Source of the DNA: an uncultured Gammaproteobacteria bacterium
GTDB lineage: Bacteria; Pseudomonadota; Gammaproteobacteria; Pseudomonadales; Azotimanducaceae
Reading direction: 5' to 3'
Length of the DNA stretch: 37,807 nt
Assembly (NCBI GenBank): GCA_913050035.1
Contig: CAJXAC010000018.1
Location: forward strand, 1 to 37,807
The translations under genes were made by a program, and so were the position numbers. How positions within the stretch are numbered: the first letter of the stretch is position 1; each line of letters begins with the position of its first letter. Positions 1 to 9,127 of this stretch are shown here, piece after piece. The notes beneath the pieces were generated by a model, which saw nothing but the letters and a program-made list of their open reading frames with translations, did no database searches and was not told where the DNA came from.

Positions 1-1
1 T

Positions 2-1621
2 ATGTATTCGACCTACGAGATTGCCGCAGATGCCGAATGCGAAGCCGACCCCAGTGACCGGCAAAAAATCGTTATTCTTGGCGGCGGCCCAAACCGAATT
101 GGCCAGGGCATTGAATTTGACTATTGCTGTGTGCATGCCTGCTATACGCTGGCAGACGCTGGTTATGAAACAATTATGGTCAACTGTAACCCGGAAACCG
201 TGTCGACTGATTATGACACATCTGATCGGCTGTATTTCGAACCATTGACCGACGAAGATGTCATTTCGATCATCAGACGCGAAGCAGAAAATGGTGATTT
301 ACGTGGCGTTATTGTCCAACTAGGTGGACAAACCCCATTGAAAATTGCAGCTGCACTCGAGGCTGAGAGCATTCCCATCCTCGGCACCAGCCCGGATGCC
401 ATTGACCTTGCCGAAGACCGTGAACGATTCCAGCTTTTGCTGAAAAAGCTTGGCCTGTTACAACCCGAAAATGGCATTGCCCATTCAGCTGATGAAGCCC
501 GTGATATTGTCCAGAGAATTGGCCTGCCGGTTGTTATTCGTCCGTCATATGTGCTGGGTGGGCGCGCCATGGAAGTTGTCCACCAGATGGATGATTTGGA
601 ACATTATATGAGAGACGCGGTAGTTGTGTCTGGTAAAAACCCGGTGTTGATTGACCGTTTTTTGAACAACGCCGTCGAAGTCGATGTCGATGCCCTATGT
701 GATGGCAGTGATATTTACATTGGCGGTATTATGGAACATATCGAAGAAGCGGGCATTCATTCTGGCGACTCTGCCTGCTCATTGCCGCCACAGCATTTGT
801 CTGACAAGACATTGGACGCGCTGAAACAGCAGACCAAAGATTTGGCTTTAGCCCTCAATGTTGTTGGGCTTATGAACATTCAGTTCGCCATTCGCAAGAA
901 TAAAATCTATTTGCTAGAAGTGAACCCTCGCGGCAGCCGCACCGTTCCGTTTGTTGCAAAGACCACTGGCGTGCCATTAGCCAAAATAGCCTCATGTATT
1001 ATGGCTGGAGAAAAGCTGGCAAGCTATAACTTGACCGAACGCCATTTGCCGCATGTAGCGGTAAAAGAAGCGGTTTTTCCGTTTGCCCGCTTCCCCGGGG
1101 TTGATGTGTTTTTGGGGCCAGAGATGAAATCAACCGGCGAAGTCATGGGTGTTGGTGATTCATTTGGCGAAGCCTTTGCAAAAGCATCTCTGGGTGTTGG
1201 AGATATTTTGCCTACCGGTGGCAGGGCTTTTCTTAGCGTAAAAGACTCGGATAAGGCGCACTTGCCCGAGGTCGCGAAAGAACTTATCGCGCTAGGGTTT
1301 ACATTGGTGGGAACCTCGGGGACCCAACGGGTTCTGTTAGCGGCAGGTGTAGAGTGCGGAAAGATACAAAAGGTTAATGAAGGTCGCCCCGACGTTTCCG
1401 ATATGTTGAAAAATGAACAAATAGACCTGATTATTAATACCACAGAGGGGCGGCAATCAATTGCTGATTCGGCGGTTATTCGTCGCCTCGCGTTACAAAA
1501 CAAGGTGTGTTACACCACTACCCTGACTGGTGGAGAAGCTTTTTGTATTGCCATTCGCCAGGGTCAAGGAGAGCAAGTTCGCAGCTTGCAGGATTTACAC
1601 AGTCGAATTCAGCAGGGGTAG
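2..1621 (+). CDS. carB: Carbamoyl-phosphate synthase large subunit, C-terminal half (5' truncated by window edge)
   Basis: Makes carbamoyl phosphate from glutamine-derived ammonia, bicarbonate and two ATP, feeding arginine and pyrimidine synthesis; works with the small subunit CarA. The 539 visible residues align with the second half of the roughly 1070-residue family. First comes the second ATP-grasp domain, with a [15 protein letters not shown] motif near residue 27 and [16 protein letters not shown] near 129. The last 140 residues or so are the MGS-like allosteric domain, with GTSGTQ and IINTTEG motifs. The frame is open from the first base of the window, so the start lies outside and the first in-frame ATG is internal. 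The stop is 4 nt before greA, so the two are probably cotranscribed (carAB-greA is a common gammaproteobacterial order). No damage is seen. Confidence 0.97.
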   Translation: MYSTYEIAADAECEADPSDRQKIVILGGGPNRIGQGIEFDYCCVHACYTLADAGYETIMVNCNPETVSTDYDTSDRLYFEPLTDEDVISIIRREAENGDLRGVIVQLGGQTPLKIAAALEAESIPILGTSPDAIDLAEDRERFQLLLKKLGLLQPENGIAHSADEARDIVQRIGLPVVIRPSYVLGGRAMEVVHQMDDLEHYMRDAVVVSGKNPVLIDRFLNNAVEVDVDALCDGSDIYIGGIMEHIEEAGIHSGDSACSLPPQHLSDKTLDALKQQTKDLALALNVVGLMNIQFAIRKNKIYLLEVNPRGSRTVPFVAKTTGVPLAKIASCIMAGEKLASYNLTERHLPHVAVKEAVFPFARFPGVDVFLGPEMKSTGEVMGVGDSFGEAFAKASLGVGDILPTGGRAFLSVKDSDKAHLPEVAKELIALGFTLVGTSGTQRVLLAAGVECGKIQKVNEGRPDVSDMLKNEQIDLIINTTEGRQSIADSAVIRRLALQNKVCYTTTLTGGEAFCIAIRQGQGEQVRSLQDLHSRIQQG

Positions 1622-1625
1622 CGTT

Positions 1626-2099
1626 ATGGCCACGCCTATGACAATAAATGGTGCGGAAGCTTTGCGGGAGGAGGTTGCCCACCGCAAGGGATCGTTGCGT
1701 CAAGAGATTACGCAAGCGATCGCTGAAGCCCGTGCCCACGGCGATCTCAAAGAAAATGCTGAATATCATGCGGCTCGCGAGCAGCAGGGCTTCAACGAAG
1801 GCCGGATCCAGGAAATTGAGAGCCGCCTAGCGGATGCCCAGATCATCGACATTACGACCATCCCCGAGAGTGACAAAGTCATTTTTGGCGTTACGGTTAC
1901 CCTATACGACGCCGCAGCGGACGACAGCATCAGCTATCAAATCGTCGGCGAAGACGAAGCTGATTTGAAGCAGGGCAAAATTTCAGTGATGTCGCCCATC
2001 GCGCGGGCGCTGATCGGCAAGAACGTAGATGATGTAGTGGTCGTGGTCACGCCAGGTGGTGAAAAAGAGTACGAGATCAGCAGCGTCGAGCATAAATAA
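1626..2099 (+). CDS. greA: Transcript cleavage factor GreA
   Basis: Rescues backtracked RNA polymerase by stimulating cleavage of the extruded RNA 3' end through the secondary channel. The product is 157 residues, against 158 in E. coli. The N-terminal coiled coil carries the acidic tip motif [18 protein letters not shown], whose Asp and Glu coordinate the catalytic magnesium. The C-terminal FKBP-like domain contains [10 protein letters not shown] and [11 protein letters not shown] chose ATG 1626 because it gives the family N-terminus ([16 protein letters not shown]). The frame is open back to 1530, but those codons overlap carB and have no homology. It lies 4 nt after carB in an operon arrangement. 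The 70 nt that follow, up to convergent yhbY, hold no clear terminator. Confidence 0.97.
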   Translation: MATPMTINGAEALREEVAHRKGSLRQEITQAIAEARAHGDLKENAEYHAAREQQGFNEGRIQEIESRLADAQIIDITTIPESDKVIFGVTVTLYDAAADDSISYQIVGEDEADLKQGKISVMSPIARALIGKNVDDVVVVVTPGGEKEYEISSVEHK

Positions 2100-2169
2100 G
2101 CACTTCAACAAAGGCCCCTTTGCAGGCAAGGATGGGCGCTAAGGGCCCCAAGCGTTTGCTGAACAGGCC

Positions 2170-2505
2170 TTACCCCAAGTAGCGGGAAACGTTGGACAGC
2201 TTCGGGTTCGGGCGCTGGTTTTTCCGATACAGGACTGCGACCTTACCGATGTTCTGAATAACCGTAGCTTGGGTCTGTTCGGCCAGCATTTCAGTAATCG
2301 CCAAGCGGTCGGCTTTCTGCAGCGCATCGACCTTGACCTTAATCAGTTCGTGATCAGTCAGCGCTCGTTCAGTTTCCGCAATAATGCCGTCACTCAAACC
2401 GCGGTCGCTCACGGACACTACGGGGTCCAGATGGTGAGCAACACCACGAAAGGCCTTCTTCATTTGCCCGCTCAACGGGCGTTTTGTCGATGAGGTAGAA
2501 TTCAT
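2170..2505 (-). CDS. yhbY: YhbY family RNA-binding protein (CRM domain)
   Basis: A small protein with one CRM RNA-binding domain, associated in the family with pre-50S ribosomal particles. It has 111 residues against 97 in E. coli. Visible family features are KKAFRGVAHHLDPVVSVSDRGLSDG near the N-terminus, the helix HELIKVKV, and IGKVAVLYRKN with its GK-x-LY core near the C-terminus. The start at 2505 is the first Met before the conserved block; the frame is open to 2595, but that extension has no homology and runs into the rlmE start region. It is divergent from rlmE with 73 nt between starts, as in many gammaproteobacteria where yhbY, rlmE and ftsH lie together. Confidence 0.93.
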   Translation of the reverse strand: MNSTSSTKRPLSGQMKKAFRGVAHHLDPVVSVSDRGLSDGIIAETERALTDHELIKVKVDALQKADRLAITEMLAEQTQATVIQNIGKVAVLYRKNQRPNPKLSNVSRYLG

Positions 2506-2578
2506 AAGCGCAGTGTAGCTGGTTTGCCGGTGACCATACAGCGACCAAGGCGCGATCATATAGATAACAGGTGAAGTG

Positions 2579-3247
2579 ATGCCGAAACGCAGCAAATCCA
2601 GTGAGCGTTGGTTACAGCGTCAGCGTAAAGACTACTTTGTCCGTAAAGCTCAGGACGGCGGGCAGGTATCGCGTGCGCACTATAAGCTGGCGCAGATCGA
2701 TGAGCGGTTTCACATACTCAGCGCGCGTAAGCGGGTTTTAGAGCTTGGGGCCGCGCCGGGCGGCTGGACTCAGTATTTGGAGTCCAAATTGACCCGCGGT
2801 TTTTTGATTGCTGTAGACCCGTTGCCAATCACCCGGGGCAGCCGCTGCCGTGTTATTGAGGGGTACGCAGGAGAAGATGAGGTAAATGCGCAAATCCATG
2901 AGTTGGTGGCAGATCAGCAATTGGACCTTGTTTTATCCGATATGGCCCCCAACATTTCGGGTGTCCGCGCAGTGGATCAGGCGCGCGCTATGGATCTCGC
3001 CGATATCGCGCTGCAGGCATGCGAAGATTGGCTCGGCAAAGGCGGGGATTTGGCGATAAAGGCCTTCCAAGGTGAGGGCCTAGACAACTGGGTCGCTGAA
3101 CTGCGAAAACGATTCGAGCGGGTGAATATGATGAAACCTAAGGCTTCAAGACCCGAGTCAAGAGAGGTATTTGTAGTCGCTAGGGGCTTCATAACAGCGG
3201 CGGACGGCAATAACGGCGACCAAGCTAAACCGCCGAGTGCAGAGTAA
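2579..3247 (+). CDS. rlmE: 23S rRNA (uridine-2'-O-)-methyltransferase RlmE (FtsJ/RrmJ)
   Basis: Adds the 2'-O-methyl group to U2552 (E. coli numbering) in the 23S A loop using S-adenosylmethionine, late in 50S assembly. The Rossmann SAM motif ELGAAPGGW is at residues 55-63. The catalytic K-D-K-E tetrad is visible: K36 in HYKLAQID, Asp in VLSDMAPN, Lys in LAIKAFQGEG and Glu in SREVFVVA. Length is 222 residues, slightly over E. coli (209) because of a polar C-terminal tail. I prefer ATG 2579 over the adjacent GTG 2576, because the AGGTGA ribosome-binding site at 2569-2574 is 4 nt from the ATG but only 1 nt from the GTG. It precedes ftsH, the classic heat-shock-linked pair. Confidence 0.96.
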   Translation: MPKRSKSSERWLQRQRKDYFVRKAQDGGQVSRAHYKLAQIDERFHILSARKRVLELGAAPGGWTQYLESKLTRGFLIAVDPLPITRGSRCRVIEGYAGEDEVNAQIHELVADQQLDLVLSDMAPNISGVRAVDQARAMDLADIALQACEDWLGKGGDLAIKAFQGEGLDNWVAELRKRFERVNMMKPKASRPESREVFVVARGFITAADGNNGDQAKPPSAE

Positions 3248-3381
3248 AGTTAAGGTTTGGTCTAATTTGTAGTTTTAACCTTGCGACGTTATCTTCACGA
3301 AGCAAAGAATAATTTGATAGTGGAAAGGGCGACCAGCATGAGGTTCGTTGGCGCCAAAAACACTGAAAAGAGGTAAAGGCC

Positions 3382-5280
3382 TTGTCAGATATGGGAAAAA
3401 ACATCGTACTGTGGCTCGTAATATTAGCTGTCCTGCTGACGGTGTTTAATAATTTTGAGGTAGAGCCAAAACAGCAGCCAATGGCTTATTCTGAATTCAT
3501 CGACGCAGTGGAGCGTGGTGAAGTTCGCGAAGCAACCATTCAGGACAACAAAATCACGGCAACAGATGGTTCCGGAGAGACCTACTCCGTAACTGGCTTC
3601 CAATACGACCCGCGATTGGTGCAGATTCTCGATGAAAACCGGGTGCGAATTGACGTCAAACCGCCGGAAACACAGAGCATCTTTACCCAAATCTTGGTCG
3701 CCAGCTTCCCGATCTTGATCATTCTTGCAGTGGCGATTTTCTTTATGCGGCAGATGCAAGGTGGCGGCGGCGGTCGTGGTGGACCAATGGCATTTGGCCG
3801 CAGCAAGGCGAAGCTGTTGTCCGAAGACCAAATCAAAACCACCTTTGCAGATGTGGCAGGGGTTGATGAGGCTAAGGAAGATGTTCAGGAATTAGTTGAA
3901 TTTCTTCGTGACCCAGGGAAGTTCCAGCGCCTTGGAGGTCATATCCCGCGCGGAGTACTGATGGTGGGTCAGCCGGGCACCGGTAAAACCTTGCTCGCCA
4001 AAGCCATTGCAGGCGAGGCCAAGGTGCCATTTTTCTCCATCTCCGGCTCTGACTTCGTAGAAATGTTTGTTGGCGTGGGCGCATCGAGGGTGCGCGATAT
4101 GTTCGAACAGGCGAAAAAGCAGTCGCCTTGCATAATCTTCATCGACGAAATCGATGCGGTTGGTCGTCATCGTGGCGCTGGTTTAGGCGGAGGTCATGAC
4201 GAGCGCGAACAAACGCTAAACCAGTTACTCGTAGAGATGGACGGCTTTGAGGCTAACGACGGTATCATCGTTATTGCTGCCACCAACCGGCCCGATGTAC
4301 TCGATCCCGCGTTGTTGCGTCCTGGGCGCTTCGACCGTCAGGTGGTCGTAGGACTGCCAGACATTAGAGGGCGCGAGCAGATCGTTAAGGTGCATATGCG
4401 TAAAGTACCTTTGGGAGATGACGTTGACCCCAGCATTATTGCTCGCGGTACTCCGGGGTTCTCAGGCGCTGACTTAGCCAACCTTGTTAACGAGGCAGCA
4501 TTGTTTGCTGCACGAGCCAGCAAGCGGCTCGTCAGTATGGAGGAATTCGACAAGGCCAAGGACAAAATCATGATGGGCGCTGAGCGCAAGTCCATGGTTA
4601 TGTCGGAAAAAGAAAAACGCAACACCGCATATCACGAGGCAGGGCACGCTATTGTCGGGCGTCTGATGCCAGACCACGATCCGGTTTACAAGGTAACGAT
4701 TATTCCCCGCGGCAGGGCGTTAGGCGTGACTATGTTTTTGCCCGAAGAAGATCGTTACAGCATGAGTCGTCAGGGTATTCGGTCGCAAATTTGCAGTCTA
4801 TTTGGTGGGCGTATCGCAGAGGAAATGACCCTTGGTGCCGAGCATGTCACAACAGGGGCCTCAAACGACATTGAAAGGGCAACCCAGCTCGCACGTAATA
4901 TGGTCACCAAATGGGGCTTATCCGAGCGTATGGGGCCCCTACTGTATGACGAGGATGACGGCGAGGTCTTTCTTGGGATGTCTGCTAATGCGAAACCAAA
5001 GTTACATTCGCCGGACACATCGAAAGCTATAGACGAGGAAGTGCGGCGCATTGTTGACGAGTGTTATGCCGAAGCGAGCAAGCTGTTAGATGAAAATTTC
5101 GACAAGCTGCACACCATGGCTGATGCGTTAATGGAATTCGAAACTCTGTCATCCGAACAGCTCGATGACATTATGGCTGGGGCGAAACCGCGCCACCCGT
5201 CCGACCTGCCGCCATCATCCGGTAGCTCCAATCCGCCCAAAGGCGAAACACCGATCGGTGGCCCTGCGGAAGAAAGCTGA
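3382..5280 (+). CDS. ftsH: ATP-dependent zinc metalloprotease FtsH
   Basis: Hexameric inner-membrane AAA+ protease that degrades unassembled membrane proteins and short-lived regulators, with ATPase and protease domains in the cytoplasm. Transmembrane segment 1 is at about residues 8-24, a periplasmic domain at 25-100, and transmembrane segment 2 at about 105-121. The AAA+ module has Walker A at 196-203 (GQPGTGKT) and Walker B IDEID around 254-258. The zinc site is HEAGH at 418-422. Length is 632. The start is uncertain: TTG 3382 has AAGAGGT 7 nt upstream, while ATG 3391 gives the MGKN N-terminus resembling E. coli MAKN, with AAAGG 11 nt upstream. Pro to Gln in Walker A is mildly unusual. It is 9 nt before folP, so they are cotranscribed. 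Confidence 0.97.
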   Translation: MSDMGKNIVLWLVILAVLLTVFNNFEVEPKQQPMAYSEFIDAVERGEVREATIQDNKITATDGSGETYSVTGFQYDPRLVQILDENRVRIDVKPPETQSIFTQILVASFPILIILAVAIFFMRQMQGGGGGRGGPMAFGRSKAKLLSEDQIKTTFADVAGVDEAKEDVQELVEFLRDPGKFQRLGGHIPRGVLMVGQPGTGKTLLAKAIAGEAKVPFFSISGSDFVEMFVGVGASRVRDMFEQAKKQSPCIIFIDEIDAVGRHRGAGLGGGHDEREQTLNQLLVEMDGFEANDGIIVIAATNRPDVLDPALLRPGRFDRQVVVGLPDIRGREQIVKVHMRKVPLGDDVDPSIIARGTPGFSGADLANLVNEAALFAARASKRLVSMEEFDKAKDKIMMGAERKSMVMSEKEKRNTAYHEAGHAIVGRLMPDHDPVYKVTIIPRGRALGVTMFLPEEDRYSMSRQGIRSQICSLFGGRIAEEMTLGAEHVTTGASNDIERATQLARNMVTKWGLSERMGPLLYDEDDGEVFLGMSANAKPKLHSPDTSKAIDEEVRRIVDECYAEASKLLDENFDKLHTMADALMEFETLSSEQLDDIMAGAKPRHPSDLPPSSGSSNPPKGETPIGGPAEES

Positions 5281-5289
5281 GGGTTAACG

Positions 5290-6138
5290 ATGGTCAGGCA
5301 GTGGTTGTGCCGTGACCGTCGGCTGACCTTCGAAGAACCGCTGATTATGGGGGTGATGAATATCACCCCCGACTCATTTTCAGACGGGGGCAAATTTTAC
5401 CGCCACAGTAGCGTGATGCTCGAGCAAGTGCTCGCCCAGGGCGCGGCAATGATTGCCGATGGCGCGCGCATACTGGATGTGGGCGGTGAGTCCAGTCGTC
5501 CGGGTGCTGAGCCGGTTGGCCATGCTGAAGAAATCCGCAGAGTTGTTCCGGTGATCGAAGCGCTGAGCACCCTCGACTGCTTGGTTTCAGTGGATACTTA
5601 CCATATAGAAACCGCACAAGCAGCGGTTACCGCTGGGGCCGACATAATTAACGACATCAGTGGTGGCGCGGATCCGGCGATGCAGGCATTGGTCGCAGCA
5701 AGCGGCGTCGGTTTATGCTTAATGCATATGCAGGGCTCGCCCCAGACCATGCAAAACAACCCGTCCTATGCGGATGTTGTTGAAGAGGTTGCGGGTTTCT
5801 TAGCCGGTCGGATATCGACGTGTGTGGCCAGCGGCGTCATGGCCGACCAAATTGCCATCGATCCCGGCTTTGGTTTTGGTAAGGCACTGAAGCATAATTT
5901 GCATTTGTTGCGCTGTTTAGAACAAGTGCGTTTTGAGCAACATCCTCTGCTTGTAGGGTTGTCGCGCAAGTCTATGTTGGGGACAATTACGGGTAAGCCT
6001 GTGGAAGAACGTGATACCGCCAGTGTCGTCGCGGCCGTGTTGGCGGCGCAAAATGGCGCAGATATCATCAGAGTGCATGACGTCGCTAAAACCACAGATG
6101 GGTTGCAAGTGCTTAAGCATGTTGCGGCACCAAGCTAG
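5290..6138 (+). CDS. folP: Dihydropteroate synthase
   Basis: Condenses 6-hydroxymethyl-dihydropterin diphosphate with p-aminobenzoate to give dihydropteroate in folate synthesis; the sulfonamide target. It is a TIM barrel of 282 residues, the usual length. Family motifs are visible in order: [14 protein letters not shown] (about 21-34), [12 protein letters not shown], the SVDTY strand, [15 protein letters not shown] and [10 protein letters not shown]. The ATG is 9 nt after the ftsH stop with a GAGGG ribosome-binding site formed around that stop, so translation may be coupled. ftsH-folP-glmM is the standard gammaproteobacterial order. The upstream pathway enzyme FolK is not found beside pcnB, where relatives usually have it. 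Confidence 0.97.
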   Translation: MVRQWLCRDRRLTFEEPLIMGVMNITPDSFSDGGKFYRHSSVMLEQVLAQGAAMIADGARILDVGGESSRPGAEPVGHAEEIRRVVPVIEALSTLDCLVSVDTYHIETAQAAVTAGADIINDISGGADPAMQALVAASGVGLCLMHMQGSPQTMQNNPSYADVVEEVAGFLAGRISTCVASGVMADQIAIDPGFGFGKALKHNLHLLRCLEQVRFEQHPLLVGLSRKSMLGTITGKPVEERDTASVVAAVLAAQNGADIIRVHDVAKTTDGLQVLKHVAAPS

Positions 6139-6173
6139 CCTTACGCCCCGGCATTTACCAACAACGGATTGCA

Positions 6174-7517
6174 ATGAAACGAAAATATTTTGGCACTGAC
6201 GGCATACGTGGGCGCGTAGGCGCTTCCCCCATAACGCCGGAGTTTTGTCTGCGTTTAAGTAATGCAGTGGGCAGAGTGTTCACTGTGGATGGCCGCAAAC
6301 CCAAGGTCTTGATCGGCAAAGATACGCGTATCTCCGGGTATATGCTGGAGTCTGTACTGCAATCTGGGCTTATTTCAGCAGGCGCCGACGTTAGTTTGTT
6401 GGGCCCGATGCCCACCCCGGCGATAGCCTACTTAACAAGGACATTGCGCGCAGATGCGGCGATTGTCATAAGCGCCTCCCACAATCCGTATTACGACAAT
6501 GGCATCAAATTTTTTAATGCGCAGGGCAGCAAGCTCGACGACGAAACCGAGTTGGCAATCGAAGCGGCCATGGATGTCCCTTTGTACTGCGAAGGGTCGG
6601 AGAGTCTTGGCAAGGCGTCGCGAATTTCCGACGCGCCGGGACGCTACGTTGAGTTCTGTAAATCTGCGGTGCCCAACGGACTGAGTCTGCGCGGTCTGCG
6701 GGTGGTATTGGACTGCGCTAATGGTGCAACCTATCAGGTAGCTCCCCAGGTCTTCACGGAACTTGGTGCAGAAGTGGTAGTCATGGCGGCTGAACCGGAC
6801 GGCTTCAATATCAATGACCAATGCGGTTCTACTCATACCGAGGCCTTGCAGCAGCGGGTGCTGGCCGAAAAAGCAGACGTAGGCATCGCCTTTGACGGTG
6901 ATGGTGACCGGGTTGCTATGGTTGATGCCGACGGCGCGTTGCTCGACGGCGATGAATTGCTTTATATCATCGCTCGGGATCGTCAACGCCGCGACGTACT
7001 GCATGGCGGTGTAGTGGGTACCGTAATGAGCAACCTTGGATTTGAGCAGGCGCTGGCGCGGCTTGCCATTCCGTTTAGTCGAGCTAATGTCGGCGATCGA
7101 AATATTCTCGCTCAATTGCAGCAGCGTGATTGGCAATTGGGTGGTGAACCGTCGGGGCACATTTTGACCCTGGATCTTGCAACCACTGGTGATGCCATCG
7201 TTGCGGCTTTGCAGGTAATCGTGCCGATAATCGAGCAGGGTGAATCGCTGCAGTCGCTGGCACGGGGGATGGATAAATTCCCACAGATTTTAGAGAACGT
7301 TACAGTGGCAGAGCCTGGAAAACTGTCCAACGATGAGCGCCTGTTGTCTGAAATTGCATTACACGAAACCAAATTAGCGGACCGAGGCCGCATTCTGGTA
7401 AGAGCATCCGGAACCGAGCCGTTGTTACGTATTATGGTCGAAGGTCAAGACGAACAGGAGGTCGGTACCATTGCGCAAGCGTTGGCTGAGCATGCGATTC
7501 GCTTGAGTGCTCATTAG
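6174..7517 (+). CDS. glmM: Phosphoglucosamine mutase
   Basis: Interconverts glucosamine-6-phosphate and glucosamine-1-phosphate, the committed route to UDP-GlcNAc for peptidoglycan and LPS. It has 447 residues, against 445 in E. coli. The N-terminus [13 protein letters not shown] is typical. The catalytic phosphoserine is S102 in ISASHNP, the same number as in E. coli. The metal-binding loop FDGDGDR is at 240-246, the sugar-binding GEPSGH motif follows, and the C-terminal phosphate-binding loop is [18 protein letters not shown] 6174 lies 35 nt after folP. A modest hairpin (7527-7544) follows the stop, without a strong T run. Confidence 0.97.
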   Translation: MKRKYFGTDGIRGRVGASPITPEFCLRLSNAVGRVFTVDGRKPKVLIGKDTRISGYMLESVLQSGLISAGADVSLLGPMPTPAIAYLTRTLRADAAIVISASHNPYYDNGIKFFNAQGSKLDDETELAIEAAMDVPLYCEGSESLGKASRISDAPGRYVEFCKSAVPNGLSLRGLRVVLDCANGATYQVAPQVFTELGAEVVVMAAEPDGFNINDQCGSTHTEALQQRVLAEKADVGIAFDGDGDRVAMVDADGALLDGDELLYIIARDRQRRDVLHGGVVGTVMSNLGFEQALARLAIPFSRANVGDRNILAQLQQRDWQLGGEPSGHILTLDLATTGDAIVAALQVIVPIIEQGESLQSLARGMDKFPQILENVTVAEPGKLSNDERLLSEIALHETKLADRGRILVRASGTEPLLRIMVEGQDEQEVGTIAQALAEHAIRLSAH

Positions 7518-7526
7518 CAGGGCTGG

Positions 7527-7557
7527 CCACCACGATTCTGGTGGTTCGATCTCTTTT
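7527..7557 (+). terminator. Weak hairpin after glmM, possible attenuator
   Basis: CCACCA (7527-7532) pairs with TGGTGG (7539-7544) around a 6-nt loop, extended by G-T wobbles, and is followed by a loose pyrimidine stretch ending in TTTT at 7554-7557. It lies 10 nt after the glmM stop. The T run is poor, so partial termination is the most that can be claimed. Confidence 0.3.
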
Positions 7558-7686
7558 ATCCAATCTAACAGATTGATTTTCGGGGTTTAGGAACGCCGGT
7601 TTAACGATCTGTCGCTGGCTGCAGGGAACCCTTGGCAACTAAGGGTGCAGCGTTTACCATTGCGCGCCCGAATTTTCAGACTCGCC

Positions 7687-8424
7687 ATGCGAAAAGCGTT
7701 AATCGCAGCAAATTGGAAGTGTCACGGTTCGTCAGCAATGGTAGACGAATACGCGGCTGTGCTGGAGCACTCGGCAAAGGCAGAAATAGTGGTGTTTCCG
7801 CCGGCTGTGTTTTTAGCGCGCTATGCAGAGTGCGCAGCGCAGCGCTCTGGTTGCGGTGCTCAGGACCTTGGTGTAGCAGAGTCGGGCGCACATACTGGAG
7901 AAATTTCCGCTGGTATGGTGCGTGAAGTCGGAGGGCATTGGGCCATTGTTGGGCACTCTGAGCGTCGGCAGAATCAGCTGGAAAGTGATGCTCTAGTTGC
8001 AGCAAAGTTTGCTGCAGCATTGCGTGCCGGTTTGCGGCCAATATTGTGCATTGGCGAAACCGCGCAGCAGCGAGGTCGTGGCGAAGCCATGACGGTGGTC
8101 GAGCAGCAATTGCGCTCTGCGCTTGCTGACATTGACCGATCGCAGATTGCCCTTGGCGCAATTGCTTATGAGCCGATCTGGGCAATCGGCACGGGTCGAA
8201 CGGCGACACCGCAGCAAGCGCAAGACATGCACGAAGGTATTCGCGCGGTCGTGCGTTCGCTGGATGTTGATGCAGCAAAGGCTACAAGGATTATTTACGG
8301 TGGCAGCGTCAACGCTGATAATGCTGCGGCCTTGTTCGCGCAAGCGGATATTGATGGTGCATTAGTAGGCGGGGCGTCGTTGCAGTTAGATACATTTACT
8401 AGGATCATTGCGGCCGCTGCGTAA
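7687..8424 (+). CDS. tpiA: Triosephosphate isomerase
   Basis: Interconverts dihydroxyacetone phosphate and glyceraldehyde-3-phosphate in glycolysis and gluconeogenesis. It is a TIM barrel of 245 residues (family about 250). Catalytic residues are visible: Lys in AANWKCHG, His in VGHSERR and Glu in AYEPIWAIGTG; phosphate-binding loops IYGGSVN and GALVGGASL follow. The start at ATG 7687 gives the family N-terminus MRKALIAANWK. A frame extension to 7645 has no homology. His in place of the second Asn of NWKxNG also occurs in Pseudomonas, so it is not a defect. Position between glmM and secG is the conserved order. Confidence 0.96.
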   Translation: MRKALIAANWKCHGSSAMVDEYAAVLEHSAKAEIVVFPPAVFLARYAECAAQRSGCGAQDLGVAESGAHTGEISAGMVREVGGHWAIVGHSERRQNQLESDALVAAKFAAALRAGLRPILCIGETAQQRGRGEAMTVVEQQLRSALADIDRSQIALGAIAYEPIWAIGTGRTATPQQAQDMHEGIRAVVRSLDVDAAKATRIIYGGSVNADNAAALFAQADIDGALVGGASLQLDTFTRIIAAAA

Positions 8425-8459
8425 CTTAGCGCGGCTTGTGACGAATAGTGGGATTACAC

Positions 8460-8822
8460 ATGGGTACTTTAGAAGCGGTATTGTTGGTGTTACTGATTGT
8501 TGATGCGTTAGCGTTAACAGTGCTTGTGCTGCTTCAGCAGGGCAAGGGTGCAGATGTTGGGGCGGCGTTTGGTAGTGGCACCTCAAATACGATGTTCGGT
8601 AGCGCGGGTGGCGCGTCGTTTATGACCAAGGTCACAACATGGCTGGCCATCGGTTTTTTCGCCATTGCATTCGGCCTCGCGTACACGGCTAAAGAGCGAG
8701 CAGCAGCGGCCGGGCAAATTGGTATTCCTCAGGCTACAGTGCCATCTGAAGTGCCTTCGTTAGGAGAAGAGATTCCTGCAGCGCCTGAAGCTGAACAAGG
8801 AGACGATATCCCGCAGCTATAG
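8460..8822 (+). CDS. secG: Protein-export membrane protein SecG
   Basis: Small subunit of the SecYEG translocon that eases SecA cycling during preprotein export. It has 120 residues and two transmembrane helices (about 4-24 and 52-72), joined by the conserved cytoplasmic loop QQGKGADVGAAFG and SNTMFGSAGGASF. The C-terminal 45 residues are an acidic, proline-rich tail, variable in the family. ATG 8460 gives the canonical start (METLxxVLLV-like); GTG 8448 in frame would add four residues. tRNA-Leu begins 14 nt after the stop, the same arrangement as in E. coli and Pseudomonas. Confidence 0.95.
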   Translation: MGTLEAVLLVLLIVDALALTVLVLLQQGKGADVGAAFGSGTSNTMFGSAGGASFMTKVTTWLAIGFFAIAFGLAYTAKERAAAAGQIGIPQATVPSEVPSLGEEIPAAPEAEQGDDIPQL

Positions 8823-8836
8823 CTGCGTATGCCTTT

Positions 8837-8923
8837 GCCGAAGTGGTGAAATTGGTAGACACGCTACCTTGAGGGGGTAGTGGGCGTATGCCCGTGCGAG
8901 TTCGAGTCTCGCCTTCGGCACCA
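8837..8923 (+). tRNA. tRNA-Leu(GAG), CCA encoded
   Basis: The acceptor stem GCCGAAG (8837-8843) pairs fully with CTTCGGC (8913-8919), followed by A73 and an encoded CCA. The anticodon stem is CTACC (8864-8868) with GGTAG (8876-8880) around the loop TTGAGGG, giving anticodon GAG. A long variable arm (class II) and a GTTCGAGTC T-loop complete the fold. The 87 nt length and the place after secG match other gammaproteobacteria. Confidence 0.97.
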
Positions 8924-8947
8924 TTCCAAACCAATCTAGAATTTGCC

Positions 8948-8976
8948 TTGCAGGTCGCCTACTGCATCCCTATAAT
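8948..8976 (+). promoter_or_regulatory. Near-consensus sigma-70 promoter for tRNA-fMet
   Basis: TTGCAG (8948-8953), a 17-nt spacer and a perfect TATAAT (8971-8976) lie between the two tRNA genes. A GC-rich discriminator (CGCG) follows the -10 hexamer, as at stringently controlled stable-RNA promoters. The predicted start near 8983 gives a short leader before the mature tRNA at 8992. This makes tRNA-fMet, and by read-through rimP-nusA-infB, independent of the secG transcript. Confidence 0.75.
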
Positions 8977-8991
8977 TCGCGTCCCTATTGA

Positions 8992-9068
<77 letters not shown>

Positions 9069-9075
9069 TCTTAGG

Positions 9076-9099
9076 AAAGCCCCGACTACGGGGCTTTTT
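9076..9099 (+). terminator. Rho-independent terminator after tRNA-fMet
   Basis: AAAGCCCCG (9076-9084) pairs with CGGGGCTTT (9089-9097) around the tetraloop ACTA, and TTTTT runs 9095-9099. It begins 8 nt after the tRNA CCA end, so it should end most tRNA-fMet transcripts and limit read-through into rimP-nusA. Confidence 0.9.
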
Positions 9100-9100
9100 A

Positions 9101-9127
9101 TTACTCAGGGGTTATACCACTGAGTAA
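9101..9127. repeat. 27-nt near-perfect palindrome
   Basis: TTACTCAG (9101-9108) and CTGAGTAA (9120-9127) are exact inverted repeats. Inside them, after one mismatched position, GGT (9110-9112) pairs with ACC (9116-9118) around TAT. As RNA it is an 11-bp hairpin with one G-A mismatch; as DNA it would suit a dimeric repressor. It starts 1 nt after the T run of the preceding terminator. Confidence 0.6.

Noticed and set aside
1530-1625. Upstream extension of greA
   Set aside because: It overlaps the end of carB and adds residues not found in GreA; ATG 1626 gives the exact family length.
6432-7160. 242-codon open frame antisense to glmM
   Set aside because: No recognisable domain; glmM on the plus strand is complete and conserved across the same bases.
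7696-7719. TpiA NWKCHG instead of NWKxNG as a possible active-site defect
   Set aside because: Catalytic Lys, His and Glu are intact, and Pseudomonas TpiA also has His at this position.
7676-8278. 200-codon open frame antisense to tpiA
   Set aside because: Gln/Leu/Arg/Ala-rich shadow of tpiA codons, with no homology or ribosome-binding site.
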